Source: Vibrio fluvialis
GTDB taxonomy: Bacteria; Pseudomonadota; Gammaproteobacteria; Enterobacterales; Vibrionaceae
Assembly: GCF_900460245.1 (NCBI RefSeq)
Contig: NZ_UHIP01000001.1
Span: 496,001-560,000, forward strand
Direction: 5' to 3'
Length of the DNA stretch: 64,000 nt
Position numbers and translations under genes: made by a program. Positions 62,886-64,000 of this stretch are shown here, piece after piece. Position 1 is the first letter of the stretch. Each line of letters opens with the position of its first letter. The notes beneath the pieces were generated by a model. It saw only the letters and a list, made by a program, of their open reading frames with translations, was not told the DNA's origin and did no database searches.

Positions 62886-63750
62886 TCTTCTCAATAAATT
62901 CGACAATCAATCCTGCGATGTCTTTACCGGTCGCTGCTTCGATGCCTTCCAGGCCCGGTGAGGAGTTTACTTCCATCACCAGTGGACCACGATCTGAGCG
63001 CAGCAGGTCAACACCCGCGACGTTCAGGCCCATTGCTTTGGCGGCTTCGATTGCGGTTTTGCGTTCTTGTGGAGTAATTTTTACCAGCGAGGCGGTACCG
63101 CCACGGTGAAGGTTGGAACGGAATTCCCCTTCAGCGCCCTGACGTTTCATCGCGGCAATCACTTTATCACCAATCACAAAACAACGGATGTCTGCGCCAC
63201 CTGCTTCTTTAATGTATTCCTGAACCATGATGTTGGCTTTCAGGCCCATAAAGGCTTCGATAACACTTTCCGCTGCTTTGCGGGTTTCCGCTAACACTAC
63301 ACCGATGCCTTGGGTGCCTTCAAGCAGTTTAATCACCACCGGAGCACCGCCCACCATGTCGAGTAAGTCTTTGACATCATCAGGTTTGCTGGCAAAACCG
63401 GTGATCGGCATACCGATGCCTTTGCGTGATAGCAATTGCATCGAACGCAGCTTGTCACGCGAACGGCTGATGGCGACCGATTCGTTGGCTGGGTACACGC
63501 CCATCATCTCGAACTGACGCAGAACCGCCGTACCGTAGAAGGTCACTGATGCACCGATACGAGGAATCACGGCATCAAAGCCCGCAAGCTCTTCACCTTT
63601 GAAGTGAATCTCGGGCTTATCTGAATTGATATTCATATAGCAGCGTAATGCATCGATCACTTTAACTTCGTGCCCGCGTTGCTTACATGCTTCAATCAAT
63701 CGCTTGGTTGAATACAACGAAGAATTACGCGACAGAATACCAATTTTCAT
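62845..63750 (-). CDS. rimK: Ribosomal protein S6 L-glutamate ligase family protein
   Basis: A 301-residue ATP-grasp ligase (E. coli RimK 300) that adds glutamate residues to the C-terminus of ribosomal protein S6. [42 protein letters not shown], the ATP-grasp core [18 protein letters not shown] and metal-binding [14 protein letters not shown] are all present. Its ATG shares one base with the stop of the upstream protease-like gene (TAATG), and its end overlaps the aspartoacylase-like gene. Confidence 0.95.
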   Translation of the reverse strand: MKIGILSRNSSLYSTKRLIEACKQRGHEVKVIDALRCYMNINSDKPEIHFKGEELAGFDAVIPRIGASVTFYGTAVLRQFEMMGVYPANESVAISRSRDKLRSMQLLSRKGIGMPITGFASKPDDVKDLLDMVGGAPVVIKLLEGTQGIGVVLAETRKAAESVIEAFMGLKANIMVQEYIKEAGGADIRCFVIGDKVIAAMKRQGAEGEFRSNLHRGGTASLVKITPQERKTAIEAAKAMGLNVAGVDLLRSDRGPLVMEVNSSPGLEGIEAATGKDIAGLIVEFIEKNAASKRTRTRGKG

Positions 63751-64000
63751 TATCTAGGCTCCTCGAAAGGGATTAAAAACGACTCAGTTGGGTCGACAAC
63801 AATTCTGTGGTGCATGGCAGTGCGGCCCAATAGCATGCGAAACGCCATGTTTTCCCTGTTGGTGAGCGTGATCTCTGCTGACCAGGTTTCGCCGCCGAGA
63901 GAGAGGTCTGATTTGATCACAAATCGCGTCTCTTCGTGGCCACCGGAATCGCGGACCGTACGCTCGTCCACCACTTCTGCTTCACACACAGTGACTTTAT
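63750..64000 (-). CDS. RimB-like ATP-dependent zinc protease family protein, 5' part beyond the window
   Basis: A frame is open from the right edge to TAA at 63750-63752, at least 82 residues of it in the window. The sequence ..[36 protein letters not shown].. resembles the PF05618 (retropepsin-like, zinc protease) family often found beside rimK. A GTG at 63989 could be read as a start, but the frame continues upstream (..KVTV) so the true start is probably outside. The TAATG overlap ties it to rimK. Confidence 0.8.
   Translation of the reverse strand, partial: KVTVCEAEVVDERTVRDSGGHEETRFVIKSDLSLGGETWSAEITLTNRENMAFRMLLGRTAMHHRIVVDPTESFLIPFEEPR

Overview
This is a chromosomal window from a gammaproteobacterium of the family Vibrionaceae, most likely a Vibrio. 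The evidence is the complete Na+-NQR operon with apbE and nqrM, an NspS-MbaA pair, Vibrio-type rRNA genes, and a gene order (cstA-type transporter, nhaP, murQ-anmK-nagZ, LytS/LytR pair, aroF-tyrA, ettA, slt-trpR, yjjX-mbaA-nspS, pheA-raiA, bamD-rluD-pgeF-clpB, rrn) that I recall from Vibrio cholerae chromosome 1. The near 50% GC feel and the extra purine cluster suggest a V. furnissii/V. fluvialis-like species, but that is a guess. No phage, insertion sequence or CRISPR array is visible.

Layout. 0.2-10 kb: a pyruvate-type transporter (btsT) with five phased repeats upstream that resemble BtsR sites, a lipoprotein, a proton antiporter, the anhydro-muropeptide recycling genes murQ, anmK and nagZ, and the BtsR/BtsS two-component pair likely to control btsT. 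10-17 kb: aroF-tyrA under TyrR boxes, a PilZ protein, ettA, the lytic transglycosylase slt, and autoregulated trpR. 17-25.5 kb: yjjX, the norspermidine sensing pair nspS-mbaA, pheA with a complete Phe leader peptide and attenuator, raiA with a CRP site, an MltF-like transglycosylase, and bamD. 25.6-30 kb: rluD, pgeF and clpB with a sigma-32 promoter.

30-36.2 kb is the most interesting part. A purine-handling cluster consists of an isopenicillin-N-synthase-type dioxygenase, a guanine-deaminase-like enzyme, an NMT1-type ABC transporter, and a divergent 8-oxoguanine-deaminase-like amidohydrolase. Its three transcription units each carry a copy of the same small RNA element, which matches the NMT1-motif (xanthine/urate) riboswitch. 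In all three copies the 3' strand of the aptamer stem can instead pair with the Shine-Dalgarno or start-codon region, so a ligand-ON translational switch is predicted. Two TTGTATACA palindromes flank the divergent promoters.

36.2-41.9 kb: a full rRNA operon (16S, tRNA-Ala(GGC), 23S, 5S, tRNA-Asp, tRNA-Trp). 42-48.4 kb: a dienelactone-hydrolase-like protein, DUF1904, nfsA, a yajG-ppiA-ampG group, rlmG and bolA. 48.4-56.1 kb: a long structured leader, then nqrABCDEF, apbE and nqrM. 56.2-64 kb: DUF2789, dinB with a LexA box, a YggN-type protein, a CHASE4-like/GGDEF cyclase, an NSS transporter with a TrpR operator, and an operon of a zinc-protease-like gene, rimK and an aspartoacylase-like gene that runs off the right edge.

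Themes linking the genes are cell-wall recycling (murQ, anmK, nagZ, slt, MltF-like, ampG), aromatic amino acid control (aroF-tyrA, trpR, pheA, NSS transporter), c-di-GMP signalling (PilZ, MbaA, GGDEF protein), and purine salvage or oxidation. All family names come from reading motifs; no database search was run.
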